64,000 bases of DNA, taken from Clostridia bacterium (GTDB taxonomy: Bacteria > Bacillota > Clostridia > Oscillospirales > Acutalibacteraceae). Below the pieces are notes generated by a model. That model did no database searches. It had not been told where the DNA came from and saw only the letters and a program-made list of their open reading frames with translations. The DNA is taken from the NCBI GenBank assembly GCA_017410605.1, contig JAFQQN010000008.1:49473-113472 (forward strand), written 5' to 3'. Below, piece by piece: positions 18,288-26,541 of this stretch. The first letter of the stretch is position 1. Every line of letters begins with the position of its first letter. The position numbers and the translations under genes were made by a program.

Positions 18288-19340
18288 CTAAAAAATACGA
18301 ACCCAAATATCCTTAAAGGTAATAGCAACCATAAAAAGAAGTAACACCGCAAGACCTATAGCGTGTACCCATTTTTCCCAACGCTTGGCTACAGGTCTTC
18401 TGAATATCATTTCAAGAAGAATGAAAACAAGCCTACCGCCATCTAAGGCCGGAATAGGTAGAAGATTCATAATGCCAAGGTTTATAGAAATCATTGCCAA
18501 AATAGCAAGTAGGTCGGGCAAAGAGCTTTTAACCGCCTGGCCTATAGCGTCAGTAACACCTACGGGGCCTGAAATATCCGATATATGATATTTCCCCCGA
18601 ACCATATCTACCAAGGAATAAACAACTACCTGGGCATAAGAGTAAGATGTTTTAAAGGTTTGAGAAATAAAGGTGCCAACAGTTTTCGGCCTTTCTTTAA
18701 CATAAAAATCTACCGTAACAATATTATAGCCTTCATAAACCTCTGTTTTAAAGGGCACATCTTTAAGGTTTACCCTCTTTCCCTCTCTTAAAACCGTAAT
18801 ATCAAGCTTACCGTCATCTACAGCGGTAAAATTATATGAAAGGTCGTTAACTGTAAAAATGTTTCTTCCCTCAACCTCTACAATAATATCGTCAACCTCT
18901 AGCGCACCCGCAGAATTGCTTACAGCGGTATCCCTAAAACCCGCTACTGTTGGTGTTAAAAAGCTTTTTGGGGGAATAAGAGTAAAAGCCACAAGAATTA
19001 TACCAAAAATAATATTAAAGGTGGCACCCATAACCACAATTAAAAATCTTCTCCAGGCGGGCTTTTTGCAAAAAGCCCTTTGGTCAGTGCTCTCTTCGTC
19101 TTCACCCTCCATTGCACAAAAACCACCTAAAGGCACAAGACGAAGACTATATTCAGTTTCTTTTCCCTTTTTACGAAAAATTTGGGGGCCAAAACCCACA
19201 GAAAACTCATTAACCTTTACGCCTAAAGTTTTAGCCGCAATAAAATGGCCAAATTCGTGTACCACAATTAAAAACAAAAAAGCCACAAGTGCCGCGGCAT
19301 AAGGCCAGGCTGAAGAAAGAAAAGAAATAACAAAATCCAT
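18288..19340 (-). CDS. rseP: RIP metalloprotease RseP (site-2 protease)
   Basis: Membrane zinc protease that cuts within transmembrane segments, as in sigma-factor activation and signal-peptide clearance. Zinc motif HEFGH lies in the first helix (LIVVHEFGHFIAAKTLG, about residue 24-35), a PDZ domain is in the middle (about 130-200), and the second active-site motif NLLPIPALDGG is near 290. About four membrane helices. 350 residues is standard. It sits between dxr and ispG, the usual clostridial order. Confidence 0.95.
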   Translation of the reverse strand: MDFVISFLSSAWPYAAALVAFLFLIVVHEFGHFIAAKTLGVKVNEFSVGFGPQIFRKKGKETEYSLRLVPLGGFCAMEGEDEESTDQRAFCKKPAWRRFLIVVMGATFNIIFGIILVAFTLIPPKSFLTPTVAGFRDTAVSNSAGALEVDDIIVEVEGRNIFTVNDLSYNFTAVDDGKLDITVLREGKRVNLKDVPFKTEVYEGYNIVTVDFYVKERPKTVGTFISQTFKTSYSYAQVVVYSLVDMVRGKYHISDISGPVGVTDAIGQAVKSSLPDLLAILAMISINLGIMNLLPIPALDGGRLVFILLEMIFRRPVAKRWEKWVHAIGLAVLLLFMVAITFKDIWVRIF

Positions 19341-19370
19341 AAAAAACCTCTTTACTCAAGTCCCCACAAA

Positions 19371-20510
19371 TTATATTAAACGGAGAACCTCTTCTCTAGC
19401 GTACTTATCTGCAGAAAATACATCTTCTAATGAATAATTTTCTAAATTTTTGAAGTTATTTGTAACCTCTTCAACAAGGTCGCCAATCTGTAGAAATGAA
19501 ATTTTTCCCTTTAAAAACAACTCAACTGCCTTTTCATTGGCGCCGTTAGCCACAGCCGGGCAAAGTCCACCCTTTTTTATAGCATTAATACAGGTTGGCA
19601 AACACTTGAAGGTTTGAGTGTCCGGCTTTTCGAAGGTAAGTGTGCCAATATCGGTAAGCGAAAGCTTCCCTGCAGGACTGTCATATCTATTGGGGTATGT
19701 TAAGGCATATTGAATGGGAATAGCCATATCGGGTGTTCCAAGCTGACCTACCACAGCACCGTCTTCAAACTCTACCGCAGAATGAAGAATGCTTTGGCGG
19801 TGAACTACAACCTCTATTTTCTCGGGCGAAACACCGAAAAGGTGAACCGCCTCAATAACCTCTAGCCCCTTGTTCATCAGTGTAGCACTATCAATGGTAA
19901 TTTTTTGTCCCATATCCCAATTAGGGTGTTTAAGGGCGTCAGCGGGGGTTATTTTCTCTAGCTCATTACGGGTCTTGCCAAAAAACGGACCACCCGAAGC
20001 GGTCAGTATTATCTTATACTTATTACTGTTAGGATTACCCTGCAAAGACTGAAATATTGCCGAATGTTCACTATCAACAGGGAAAATTTTTACACCTTTT
20101 TCATTGGCCGCAGCCATAACAAGGTGGCCGCCTGTAACTAAGGTTTCTTTATTTGCAAGAGCAATATCTCTTTTGGCATTTATTGCCGCCATTGTAGGTG
20201 CCAAACCGGCTATGCCAACAATTGCGTTAAGAACTATGTCACAGTTGCTTTCTGCGGCGGCTATAACCGCCTCTTTGCCGCCAACAACCTTGATATTTGT
20301 GTCGGCAAGTGCAATTTTTAAATTTTTAGCGGCTTCATCGTCAAAAACGGCAACGGTTTTTGGAGAAAACTCTCTAGCCTGTTTTTCTAAAAGTTTAAGG
20401 TTTCTTCCCCCTGCGGCTAGGGCAGATATTTTAAAGCCTTGCTTTCTTGCAACATCAAGGGTTTGAACTCCAATAGAGCCGGTAGAACCTAAAACAGAAA
20501 TTGTTTTCAT
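19371..20510 (-). CDS. dxr: 1-deoxy-D-xylulose 5-phosphate reductoisomerase
   Basis: Second enzyme of the MEP pathway, NADPH dependent. N-terminal nucleotide-binding motif ISVLGSTGSIG, metal/substrate segments VDSEHSAIFQSL, LTASGGPF, and HPNWDMGQKITIDSATLMNKGLE are diagnostic. The frame extends seven residues upstream, but the ATG at 20510 is preferred because an AGGAG site lies nine bases before it and the protein then starts directly with the dinucleotide-binding strand. Its start is 13 bases after the end of cdsA. Confidence 0.97.
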   Translation of the reverse strand: MKTISVLGSTGSIGVQTLDVARKQGFKISALAAGGRNLKLLEKQAREFSPKTVAVFDDEAAKNLKIALADTNIKVVGGKEAVIAAAESNCDIVLNAIVGIAGLAPTMAAINAKRDIALANKETLVTGGHLVMAAANEKGVKIFPVDSEHSAIFQSLQGNPNSNKYKIILTASGGPFFGKTRNELEKITPADALKHPNWDMGQKITIDSATLMNKGLEVIEAVHLFGVSPEKIEVVVHRQSILHSAVEFEDGAVVGQLGTPDMAIPIQYALTYPNRYDSPAGKLSLTDIGTLTFEKPDTQTFKCLPTCINAIKKGGLCPAVANGANEKAVELFLKGKISFLQIGDLVEEVTNNFKNLENYSLEDVFSADKYAREEVLRLI

Positions 20511-20523
20511 AATAAAACTCCTG

Positions 20524-21342
20524 TCACCCAACTAGGGGGCATAACAAAACAAACTGATAAAATAGTGGCGCTATCATAAGGTTACTGTCAAAACGGTCCA
20601 TTATTCCGCCATGACCGGGAATAAGACTTCCAAAATCTTTTATACCGCACTTTCGCTTAATAAGCGAGGCTGTTAAATCTCCCAACACGCCTACCGAAAC
20701 GAAAAGTGGTGTTACTAAAAGGGTATTCAAAAGCAGAACATTTATACCAATAAGCTTCGAATATATTGCCCAAACACCTAATACAAACAGCAAAGAAAAA
20801 AACATACCGCCCACAAAACCCTCCCAGGTTTTTTTAGGGCTGATTATTGGTGCCATTTTATGCTTTCCGAGTAATACACCTGTAAAATAGGCGCCCGTGT
20901 CTGAAATATAAGACCAACAAAGAGCAATAACAACATAAAAAAGCTTAGAGTCGGGCATTTGTGCCAACTGACAAAAGCTGGAAAACCCAAAAGAAATTAA
21001 AATTGGAAGCAAAACTGCGCCAAGCATACCTTCGAGTTTAACTTCTTTATGAAAAATGAGATACAGAGCAAATTGAAGTGTTGCGAAAACTGTATAAATT
21101 AAAGAAATCGGCACAGCTATATACCCTGCCATAACAAATGGCACCACAGCTGTCAAAATTGCCCCAACAGCTGTAAGAAGCTTATTTTTTGCAATGCCTG
21201 TAGAATAAACTGCCTCTATAACCGCAACAACACCTAATACCCCAAAGGCAACCTGAAGTAGGGGTGGAAAAATAAGCTGCAGACCCAAAATAACAGCCGA
21301 AATAATGGTAATAGCCGCGCCTGAAATTATTCTTGTTTTCAT
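20524..21342 (-). CDS. cdsA: Phosphatidate cytidylyltransferase
   Basis: Makes CDP-diacylglycerol, the precursor of membrane phospholipids. The 272-residue protein has about seven to eight hydrophobic helices and the C-terminal family signature SLIKRKCGIKDFGSLIPGHGGIMDRFDS with its acidic metal-binding residues. It follows uppS by 14 bases. Confidence 0.96.
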   Translation of the reverse strand: MKTRIISGAAITIISAVILGLQLIFPPLLQVAFGVLGVVAVIEAVYSTGIAKNKLLTAVGAILTAVVPFVMAGYIAVPISLIYTVFATLQFALYLIFHKEVKLEGMLGAVLLPILISFGFSSFCQLAQMPDSKLFYVVIALCWSYISDTGAYFTGVLLGKHKMAPIISPKKTWEGFVGGMFFSLLFVLGVWAIYSKLIGINVLLLNTLLVTPLFVSVGVLGDLTASLIKRKCGIKDFGSLIPGHGGIMDRFDSNLMIAPLFYQFVLLCPLVG

Positions 21343-21356
21343 AAAATCACCACCAA

Positions 21357-22079
21357 TTAAACTCCGCCAAAACGACGGTTACGAAGGTTATAATCATCAA
21401 TAGCTTTTTCTAAATGCCTGGGTGAAAAATCCGGCCAAAGAACATCTGAAAACCAAAACTCAGCATAGGCGCTTTGCCAGATAAGATAGTTAGAAAGCCT
21501 AAATTCACCACTAGGGCGTATAATAAAATCGGGGTCAGGCTGACCTTTAGTATAAAGCCTTTCAGAAATAAGCTGTTCGGTAATTTCAGAACACTCTACC
21601 CTACCCTCGGCAACCTCTCTTGCTATACCTTGAACGGCATGAACAAGTTCATCTCTACCGCCGTAATTTAGAGCAATATTAAGGTGCATACCCGTTGCAT
21701 CTTTAGATTCTTCTTCACAGTTAGAAATAAGCTCTTTAAGGTCATCGGGCAAAACATCAATATTGCCGATAAACTGCATACTGATATTTTCATCCTTAAA
21801 ATTCTTTGCATCCTTAAGGTATTCCCTTAAGATGTTCATAATATTATCTACTTCATCCTTAGGGCGCTTCCAATTTTCGGTAGAAAAAGCATAAACCGTA
21901 AGATATTTAATACCTATTTTGTTTGCATAACGGGCAATATCCTTAAATGTTTTAGACCCCGCCGAATGACCCGCAGTTCTTGGAAGACCGCGTTTTTTTG
22001 CCCAACGGCCATTACCGTCCATTATCATTGCAATATGCCGCGGTAAAACGCGCTCTACCCTTTTCTTCTTAGAAAACAT
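21357..22079 (-). CDS. uppS: Isoprenyl transferase (undecaprenyl diphosphate synthase)
   Basis: Condenses isopentenyl diphosphate units to make the C55 lipid carrier used in wall synthesis. Motifs: HIAMIMDGNGRWAKKRG with the catalytic Asp, TVYAFSTENWKRP, and C-terminal DFIIRPSGEFRLSNYLIWQSAYAEF. The frame is open to 22112, but that extension lies in the hairpin after frr; ATG 22079 has an AGGTGTG ribosome site, so the protein is 240 residues. Confidence 0.96.
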   Translation of the reverse strand: MFSKKKRVERVLPRHIAMIMDGNGRWAKKRGLPRTAGHSAGSKTFKDIARYANKIGIKYLTVYAFSTENWKRPKDEVDNIMNILREYLKDAKNFKDENISMQFIGNIDVLPDDLKELISNCEEESKDATGMHLNIALNYGGRDELVHAVQGIAREVAEGRVECSEITEQLISERLYTKGQPDPDFIIRPSGEFRLSNYLIWQSAYAEFWFSDVLWPDFSPRHLEKAIDDYNLRNRRFGGV

Positions 22080-22094
22080 TTTATCACACCTTTT

Positions 22095-22126
22095 GAAAAG
22101 CCCATCAGACAATATGCTGATGGGCT
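22095..22126 (-). terminator. Hairpin between frr and uppS, partial terminator or attenuator
   Basis: Perfect stem AGCCCATCAG / CTGATGGGCT (22099-22108 with 22117-22126), eight-base loop, followed on the minus strand by a short T run. It is inside an otherwise tightly packed operon. Confidence 0.7.
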
Positions 22127-22155
22127 AAAATTAGGTTTTAATTATTCATACTTGC

Positions 22156-22710
22156 CTAAATATCTAAAATTTCTTTTTCTTTAGCGGCGCCAAGCTCGTC
22201 AGCTTCCTTACAATATTTATCGGTAAGATTTTGAACTTTCTTTTCACCGTTAGCCTGGTCGTCCTCGGTTATCTCTCCGTTTTTCTTAAGAGCCTTAATT
22301 TTTTCAATAGCATCTCTTCTAATAGAACGAATAGCAACCTTAGACTCCTCAGCCATTTTGCGAATATCCTTAACCAAATCCTTACGGCGCTCTTCGGTGA
22401 GAGGCGGGAAGATAAGGCGAATAATTTTACCGTCGTTTTGAGGATTAATTCCAATATCTGAGGTTTGAATTGCCTTTTCAATATCTCTCAGTGTTGAAAC
22501 ATCCCAAGGCTGAATTTGAAGAACGCGGCCTTCGGGCACCGAAACGGCGGCCATTTGCTGAATAGGTGTAGGTGTTCCGTAATAATCAACAGTAACCTTA
22601 TCTAAAACAGCAGGGTTGGCACGACCGGCACGAACAGATTTAAACTCTCTGTCCAATGCATCTAAAGATTTATTCATTTTTTCTTCTGCTCTTGAAATAA
22701 CGTCTTTCAT
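22156..22710 (-). CDS. frr: Ribosome recycling factor
   Basis: Splits post-termination ribosomes together with EF-G. 184 residues with the typical N-terminal helix MNKSLDALDREFKSVRAGRANPAVLDKV pattern (first part only is diagnostic) and IRLIFPPLTEERRKDLVKD. Strong AGGAGG ribosome site. It is 13 bases downstream of pyrH; a hairpin follows. Confidence 0.98.
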   Translation of the reverse strand: MKDVISRAEEKMNKSLDALDREFKSVRAGRANPAVLDKVTVDYYGTPTPIQQMAAVSVPEGRVLQIQPWDVSTLRDIEKAIQTSDIGINPQNDGKIIRLIFPPLTEERRKDLVKDIRKMAEESKVAIRSIRRDAIEKIKALKKNGEITEDDQANGEKKVQNLTDKYCKEADELGAAKEKEILDI

Positions 22711-22723
22711 AAAAAGAGCCTCC

Positions 22724-23428
22724 TTATTCTACTATAGTTCCCTTATTCTCGCCCATAGCGGCGCGGGTAATATTATCGGGGTCGTCAAGGTTAAATACAA
22801 GAATTTTAATTTCATTATCCATACAAAGGGAAGCAGCTGTACTATCCATAACATGAAGTCCTCTGCTTAAAACATCCATAAAGGAAAGCTTATCAAACTT
22901 TTTAGCCTCAGGATTAGTTTTGGGATCACTATCATATACACCGTCAACATTGGTAGCCTTAAAGATAACGTCTGCATCAATTTCGGCAGCACGAAGAGCG
23001 GCACCTGTATCGGTTGAAAAGAATGGGTTACCTGTACCGCAACCGAAAATAACAATTCTTCCCTTTTCCATATGCCTTACGGCTTTATTCCTAATGTAAG
23101 GCTCTGCAACCTTTATCATTTCTATTCCGGTTTGAACCCTTACAACGGCACCAAGCTGTTCTAAGCCGTCTGCCAATGCAAGAGAATTTATAACAGTTGC
23201 CAACATTCCCATATGGTCGGCACGGGTGCGGTCCATTTTGCCGCTTGAACGACCTCTCCAGAAATTTCCTCCGCCAACAACTATGGCAATCTCAACGCCT
23301 AAATCATAGGTATCTTTAATGCTTTTACAAATGCTTTCTACCTTATCAAAATCAAGACCAAAACCTTTTTCACCTGCAAGGGCTTCACCGCTTAGTTTAA
23401 TCAAAATTCTTTTATATACCGGTTTCAT
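22724..23428 (-). CDS. pyrH: UMP kinase
   Basis: Phosphorylates UMP to UDP; amino-acid-kinase fold. Motifs [43 protein letters not shown] and [10 protein letters not shown] are diagnostic. 234 residues. It is the first gene of the operon pyrH-frr-uppS-cdsA-dxr-rseP-ispG-polC; rpsB and tsf, often upstream, are not here. Confidence 0.97.
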   Translation of the reverse strand: MKPVYKRILIKLSGEALAGEKGFGLDFDKVESICKSIKDTYDLGVEIAIVVGGGNFWRGRSSGKMDRTRADHMGMLATVINSLALADGLEQLGAVVRVQTGIEMIKVAEPYIRNKAVRHMEKGRIVIFGCGTGNPFFSTDTGAALRAAEIDADVIFKATNVDGVYDSDPKTNPEAKKFDKLSFMDVLSRGLHVMDSTAASLCMDNEIKILVFNLDDPDNITRAAMGENKGTIVE

Positions 23429-23465
23429 AAAACGTCTCCCATCTATAAAAATTCACACTAAAACT

Positions 23466-23494
23466 ATTGTACAATAAAGCCTTATAATTGTCAA
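23466..23494 (-). promoter_or_regulatory. Promoter of the pyrH-polC operon
   Basis: Minus-strand TTGACA (23494-23489), 17-base spacer, TACAAT (23471-23466), 37 bases before the pyrH start. Confidence 0.85.
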
Positions 23495-23528
23495 TGGATA
23501 ATAGATATTTTGGCTACCAATTTGCGAA

Positions 23529-23562
23529 GAAAACGGCAGACCTCAAAGTCTGCCGTTTTTTA
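23529..23562 (-). terminator. Terminator after the class A PBP gene
   Basis: Stem AAACGGCAGAC / GTCTGCCGTTT, six-base loop, T-rich on both strands, directly after the PBP stop. Confidence 0.88.
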
Positions 23563-23564
23563 GT

Positions 23565-25985
23565 TTATTGTGCTACAGAAGAGGTTGTGCCGCTGTCAGC
23601 CGCTTGGGCATTAGAAGAAGTTGCTTCGGTGCCTGAAGCAGTAGACTCACTGCCGGAGGATGTATCTGAAGCGGAGTTTGCAGCTTTTAAATCTGCCTCT
23701 GTAAGTTCTTTACCAATATTGCCCTTATGGGTTGTACATGCATTTAATTGGCTCTTTTTATACCAGCCAATACCGGTGCTTGGGCAAGAGTCTGTTGCTA
23801 TAAGACCGGTAGAGGTGCAGTATCTTCTGCAGGTAACGTATTCACTTTCGGGAAATTCTTTATACTCTAAATCTGTGTGGATTTTGCTCATAACCTTACC
23901 CCAAAGCTTAGTAGCCGAGCTGGAATATGCACTTGAAACCGCTTCGGGTTGGTCATAACCATACCAACAGGAGGCCACATAATAAGGTGTTCCTCCCACA
24001 AACCAACAGTTTTGGTTTTCGTTGGTAGTACCTGTTTTTGCATAAATAGGAAGCTTTGAAACATAACTTCTTGCTGCGCGGCCAGTACCCTGAGAACCGT
24101 CGACAACATTTCTTAAAATGCGGTTCATAATAACAGCAGTATCTTCAGCCATAGCAATTTTGGCTTCGGGTTCACCGTCTAATATTATATTATTTTTTTG
24201 GTCAGTAACCTTGGTATAGAAGGTTGGTTTATAATATTTACCCTTGCTTCCAAAGGTGGCATAGGCGGCACAAGATTCCAAAGAGGTTATTCCGTGATAA
24301 CTACTTCCAAGCGCAAGAGAGGAATAGGTAAGGTCGGCATCTGCATTTCGTGTAAGGGTGGTAATTCCCATATCGTTAACCAGATGGTCAAAAACACTTT
24401 CCATAGACATTTTTTCAACCAACTGTGCCGGAACAGTATTAACAGAACGCTCTAAAGCCTTTGCAACATTTACCGAGCCACCATAATAACCATACCAGTT
24501 AGGCGGCCACTTTTTGCCGTCGTGCAGTGTTATAGGTTGATCGTTAAAAAGGGTGGAATAGCTAATAATATTATTGTCTAAAGCCAAAGAATAAGAAGCA
24601 ATGGGCTTCATAGTAGAACCGGGAGAACGTGGTGAAGAGGTTGCACGGTTAAGACCGCGGTTTTCGGTTTTTGCTCCTGCCCCGCCTACAATACCTACAA
24701 CATGACCGTTATAATCCATTATAGTAAATGACGACTGAGCCTTTTGACCTGTTTTGCTTGTAGAGAAGTTTTTCTCATCGGCATAAACCTCTTCTATTGC
24801 TGTTTGAATTTCGGGGTCGAGGGTGGTATAAATTTTATAACCACCGTTATAGAAATTCTTCTCTGCATAGCTTTTATCACAGTCATATTTTTCCACAAGG
24901 TCTGCCACTACGTCGTCAATAAGAGCATCGACAAAATAGTTGTTTATTTCAACCTTTTTAATGCTCTCGTTACTTGCTACAATTTTCACTTCAGCCTTAA
25001 GGGCATCTTCATACTCTTCTTTAGTAATATGCTTTCTCTCAAGCATTTTATCTAAAACCAGTTCGCGGCGCTGAGCGTTTTTCTCAGGATACTTATCCGG
25101 GCGATAGCGTTCAGGCTCTTTAACTATTGAGGCCAATGCGGCGCATTCTGCAATTGAAAGTTCAGAGACGCTTTTGTCAAAATAATAGTTTGAGGCAACC
25201 TCTACACCGCCAATACCGTTTGCAAAGGTAACGGTGTTTAAATAACACTCCAAAATGGTGTTTTTATCTACTGTTTCCTCTAATCTCCTTGCCCTCATTA
25301 TTTCTCTGATTTTTCGCATAGCATTCTGGTCTTTATCCTGAGTAAGGTTTTTAACCAACTGCTGTGTTATGGTTGAACCACCTTGGTTTGTATCCCAAAA
25401 ATGCAAAAACATATTAGCAAAGGCCGAAACGGTTCGCTTCCAGTCAACACCGTCATGGTCATAAAACCTTTGGTCTTCAATATCGACAAAAGCCATAGCC
25501 AAATCATAAGGAATACCGTTATAGGTTGGGTCCTCTGCCTTAGCGCGGTCATAGTCAAAAGAAACCCAAATTCGGTTTTCTCCGCCGTGCAGACGTTGGT
25601 ACTCAACATATTCACCTGTATCGGCATTTTTTACATAAAGCGTGGTTGTAGAATTAAGCTTAAGGTCATATAAATTTTCATTTATCTCATCATCAACAAA
25701 TGTAAAAACATAAACCAAAAAGCTTCCTGCAACCAAACAAAAGGTTATAACCATAACAAGAAAGGCGGAAAAAAGGGTTTGCAATAGGCGTTTTTTCTTA
25801 ACACTCTTAGAGACCTCTGAAGAGTGTTTTAAAGCCTTGTTTTTTTCAGGAGTAGTATTTTCCGTTAAAAAGCTGTTAAGGTCTAGTTGATTTTCAGAAG
25901 TGCTGAATACATCATTAGCACCGTCCTTAGAGTTTGATGATATATCGTCTTCGTCAAAGAAAGGACTTTTGTAATCGTCACTCAT
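23565..25985 (-). CDS. Class A penicillin-binding protein (PBP1A family)
   Basis: Bifunctional peptidoglycan synthase at the outer membrane face. N-terminal cytoplasmic tail of about 68 residues, one membrane helix (about 70-95), GT51 glycosyltransferase domain with EDQRFYDHDGVDW and GGSTITQQLVKNLT, then the transpeptidase domain: SxxK serine in SPGSTMKP near 457, SVN in ERSVNTV, and KTGTTNE near 650. The C-terminal 45 residues are a Ser/Thr/Ala-rich tail. Length 806 fits PBP1A/PonA. Divergently transcribed from a BofC-like gene; the intergenic region holds a GTTAC-N16-GTAAC inverted repeat. Confidence 0.95.
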   Translation of the reverse strand: MSDDYKSPFFDEDDISSNSKDGANDVFSTSENQLDLNSFLTENTTPEKNKALKHSSEVSKSVKKKRLLQTLFSAFLVMVITFCLVAGSFLVYVFTFVDDEINENLYDLKLNSTTTLYVKNADTGEYVEYQRLHGGENRIWVSFDYDRAKAEDPTYNGIPYDLAMAFVDIEDQRFYDHDGVDWKRTVSAFANMFLHFWDTNQGGSTITQQLVKNLTQDKDQNAMRKIREIMRARRLEETVDKNTILECYLNTVTFANGIGGVEVASNYYFDKSVSELSIAECAALASIVKEPERYRPDKYPEKNAQRRELVLDKMLERKHITKEEYEDALKAEVKIVASNESIKKVEINNYFVDALIDDVVADLVEKYDCDKSYAEKNFYNGGYKIYTTLDPEIQTAIEEVYADEKNFSTSKTGQKAQSSFTIMDYNGHVVGIVGGAGAKTENRGLNRATSSPRSPGSTMKPIASYSLALDNNIISYSTLFNDQPITLHDGKKWPPNWYGYYGGSVNVAKALERSVNTVPAQLVEKMSMESVFDHLVNDMGITTLTRNADADLTYSSLALGSSYHGITSLESCAAYATFGSKGKYYKPTFYTKVTDQKNNIILDGEPEAKIAMAEDTAVIMNRILRNVVDGSQGTGRAARSYVSKLPIYAKTGTTNENQNCWFVGGTPYYVASCWYGYDQPEAVSSAYSSSATKLWGKVMSKIHTDLEYKEFPESEYVTCRRYCTSTGLIATDSCPSTGIGWYKKSQLNACTTHKGNIGKELTEADLKAANSASDTSSGSESTASGTEATSSNAQAADSGTTSSVAQ

Positions 25986-26078
25986 AAAATCACTTCTCCT
26001 TTGATATTTGAGATATGTATAATGGCAGAAATCACCATAATACTATCATAGTATAACACACATTATATAAAAAAGCGA

Positions 26079-26104
26079 GTTACAATTTTTTAACCAAATG
26101 TAAC
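26079..26104 (-). promoter_or_regulatory. Inverted repeat upstream of the PBP gene
   Basis: GTTAC at 26079-26083 and GTAAC at 26100-26104, 16 bases apart. The half-sites equal those in the M23 promoter, with one extra helical turn between them. AT-rich -10-like sequences lie between here and the PBP start, but none is clearly best. Confidence 0.45.
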
Positions 26105-26191
26105 ATTTTTTAATAATTAGCTTAAAATATGGGCAAAATAGCTTTAGAACAGTCTTTTTCTAACCAACCTGGTGAAAGGTGAACTAATAAA

Positions 26192-26503
26192 ATGACTAAA
26201 AACCTACGACTTGCTTTAATATCTTTAGCAATTACATTAACAATTTTTTCGGCGGTTTTTGCAATAACCGCCTCAGCAAAAGAACAAAAAACAAGCATCA
26301 CCTCTGTGCCACAGGCAGAATTCTATATAATAAAAACCCATAATGGCCAACCGGCAATTTTTAAAGGCAACTCTTCTTCCCCTATTTTAGAGCTAGATGT
26401 TTTTACCGACCAACTTCCGGACAGAGATAAAGACCGACTAAGCCGCGGCATTATTGTAAACAGCCTAGAAGAAGCCATTCGGTTGGCCGAAGATTACGAA
26501 TAA
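26192..26503 (+). CDS. Small exported protein with BofC C-terminal-like domain
   Basis: 103 residues. A signal peptide or anchor covers residues 7-30 (LALISLAITLTIFSAVFAIT). The rest, especially FYIIKTHNGQPAIFKGN and LPDRDKDRLSRGIIVNSLEEAIRLAEDYE, resembles the BofC C-terminal domain seen in many small clostridial proteins. BofC in Bacillus controls SpoIVB signalling in sporulation; the clostridial short forms have no firm role. Ribosome site AAAGGTGA. It is transcribed divergently from the PBP gene and ends in a shared terminator. Confidence 0.75.
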   Translation: MTKNLRLALISLAITLTIFSAVFAITASAKEQKTSITSVPQAEFYIIKTHNGQPAIFKGNSSSPILELDVFTDQLPDRDKDRLSRGIIVNSLEEAIRLAEDYE

Positions 26504-26537
26504 ATAAGCTCAGGTGTTTTTCGCACCTGAGCTTATT
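26503..26537. terminator. Bidirectional terminator
   Basis: Stem AATAAGCTCAGGTG / CACCTGAGCTTATT between the convergent BofC-like gene and the repeat-protein gene. Confidence 0.88.
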
Positions 26538-26541
26538 GGTT

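Noticed and set aside
18274..18352. N-terminal hydrophobic extension of the IspG frame
   Set aside because: It overlaps rseP, is not part of the family and has no ribosome site; the ATG at 18274 has both.
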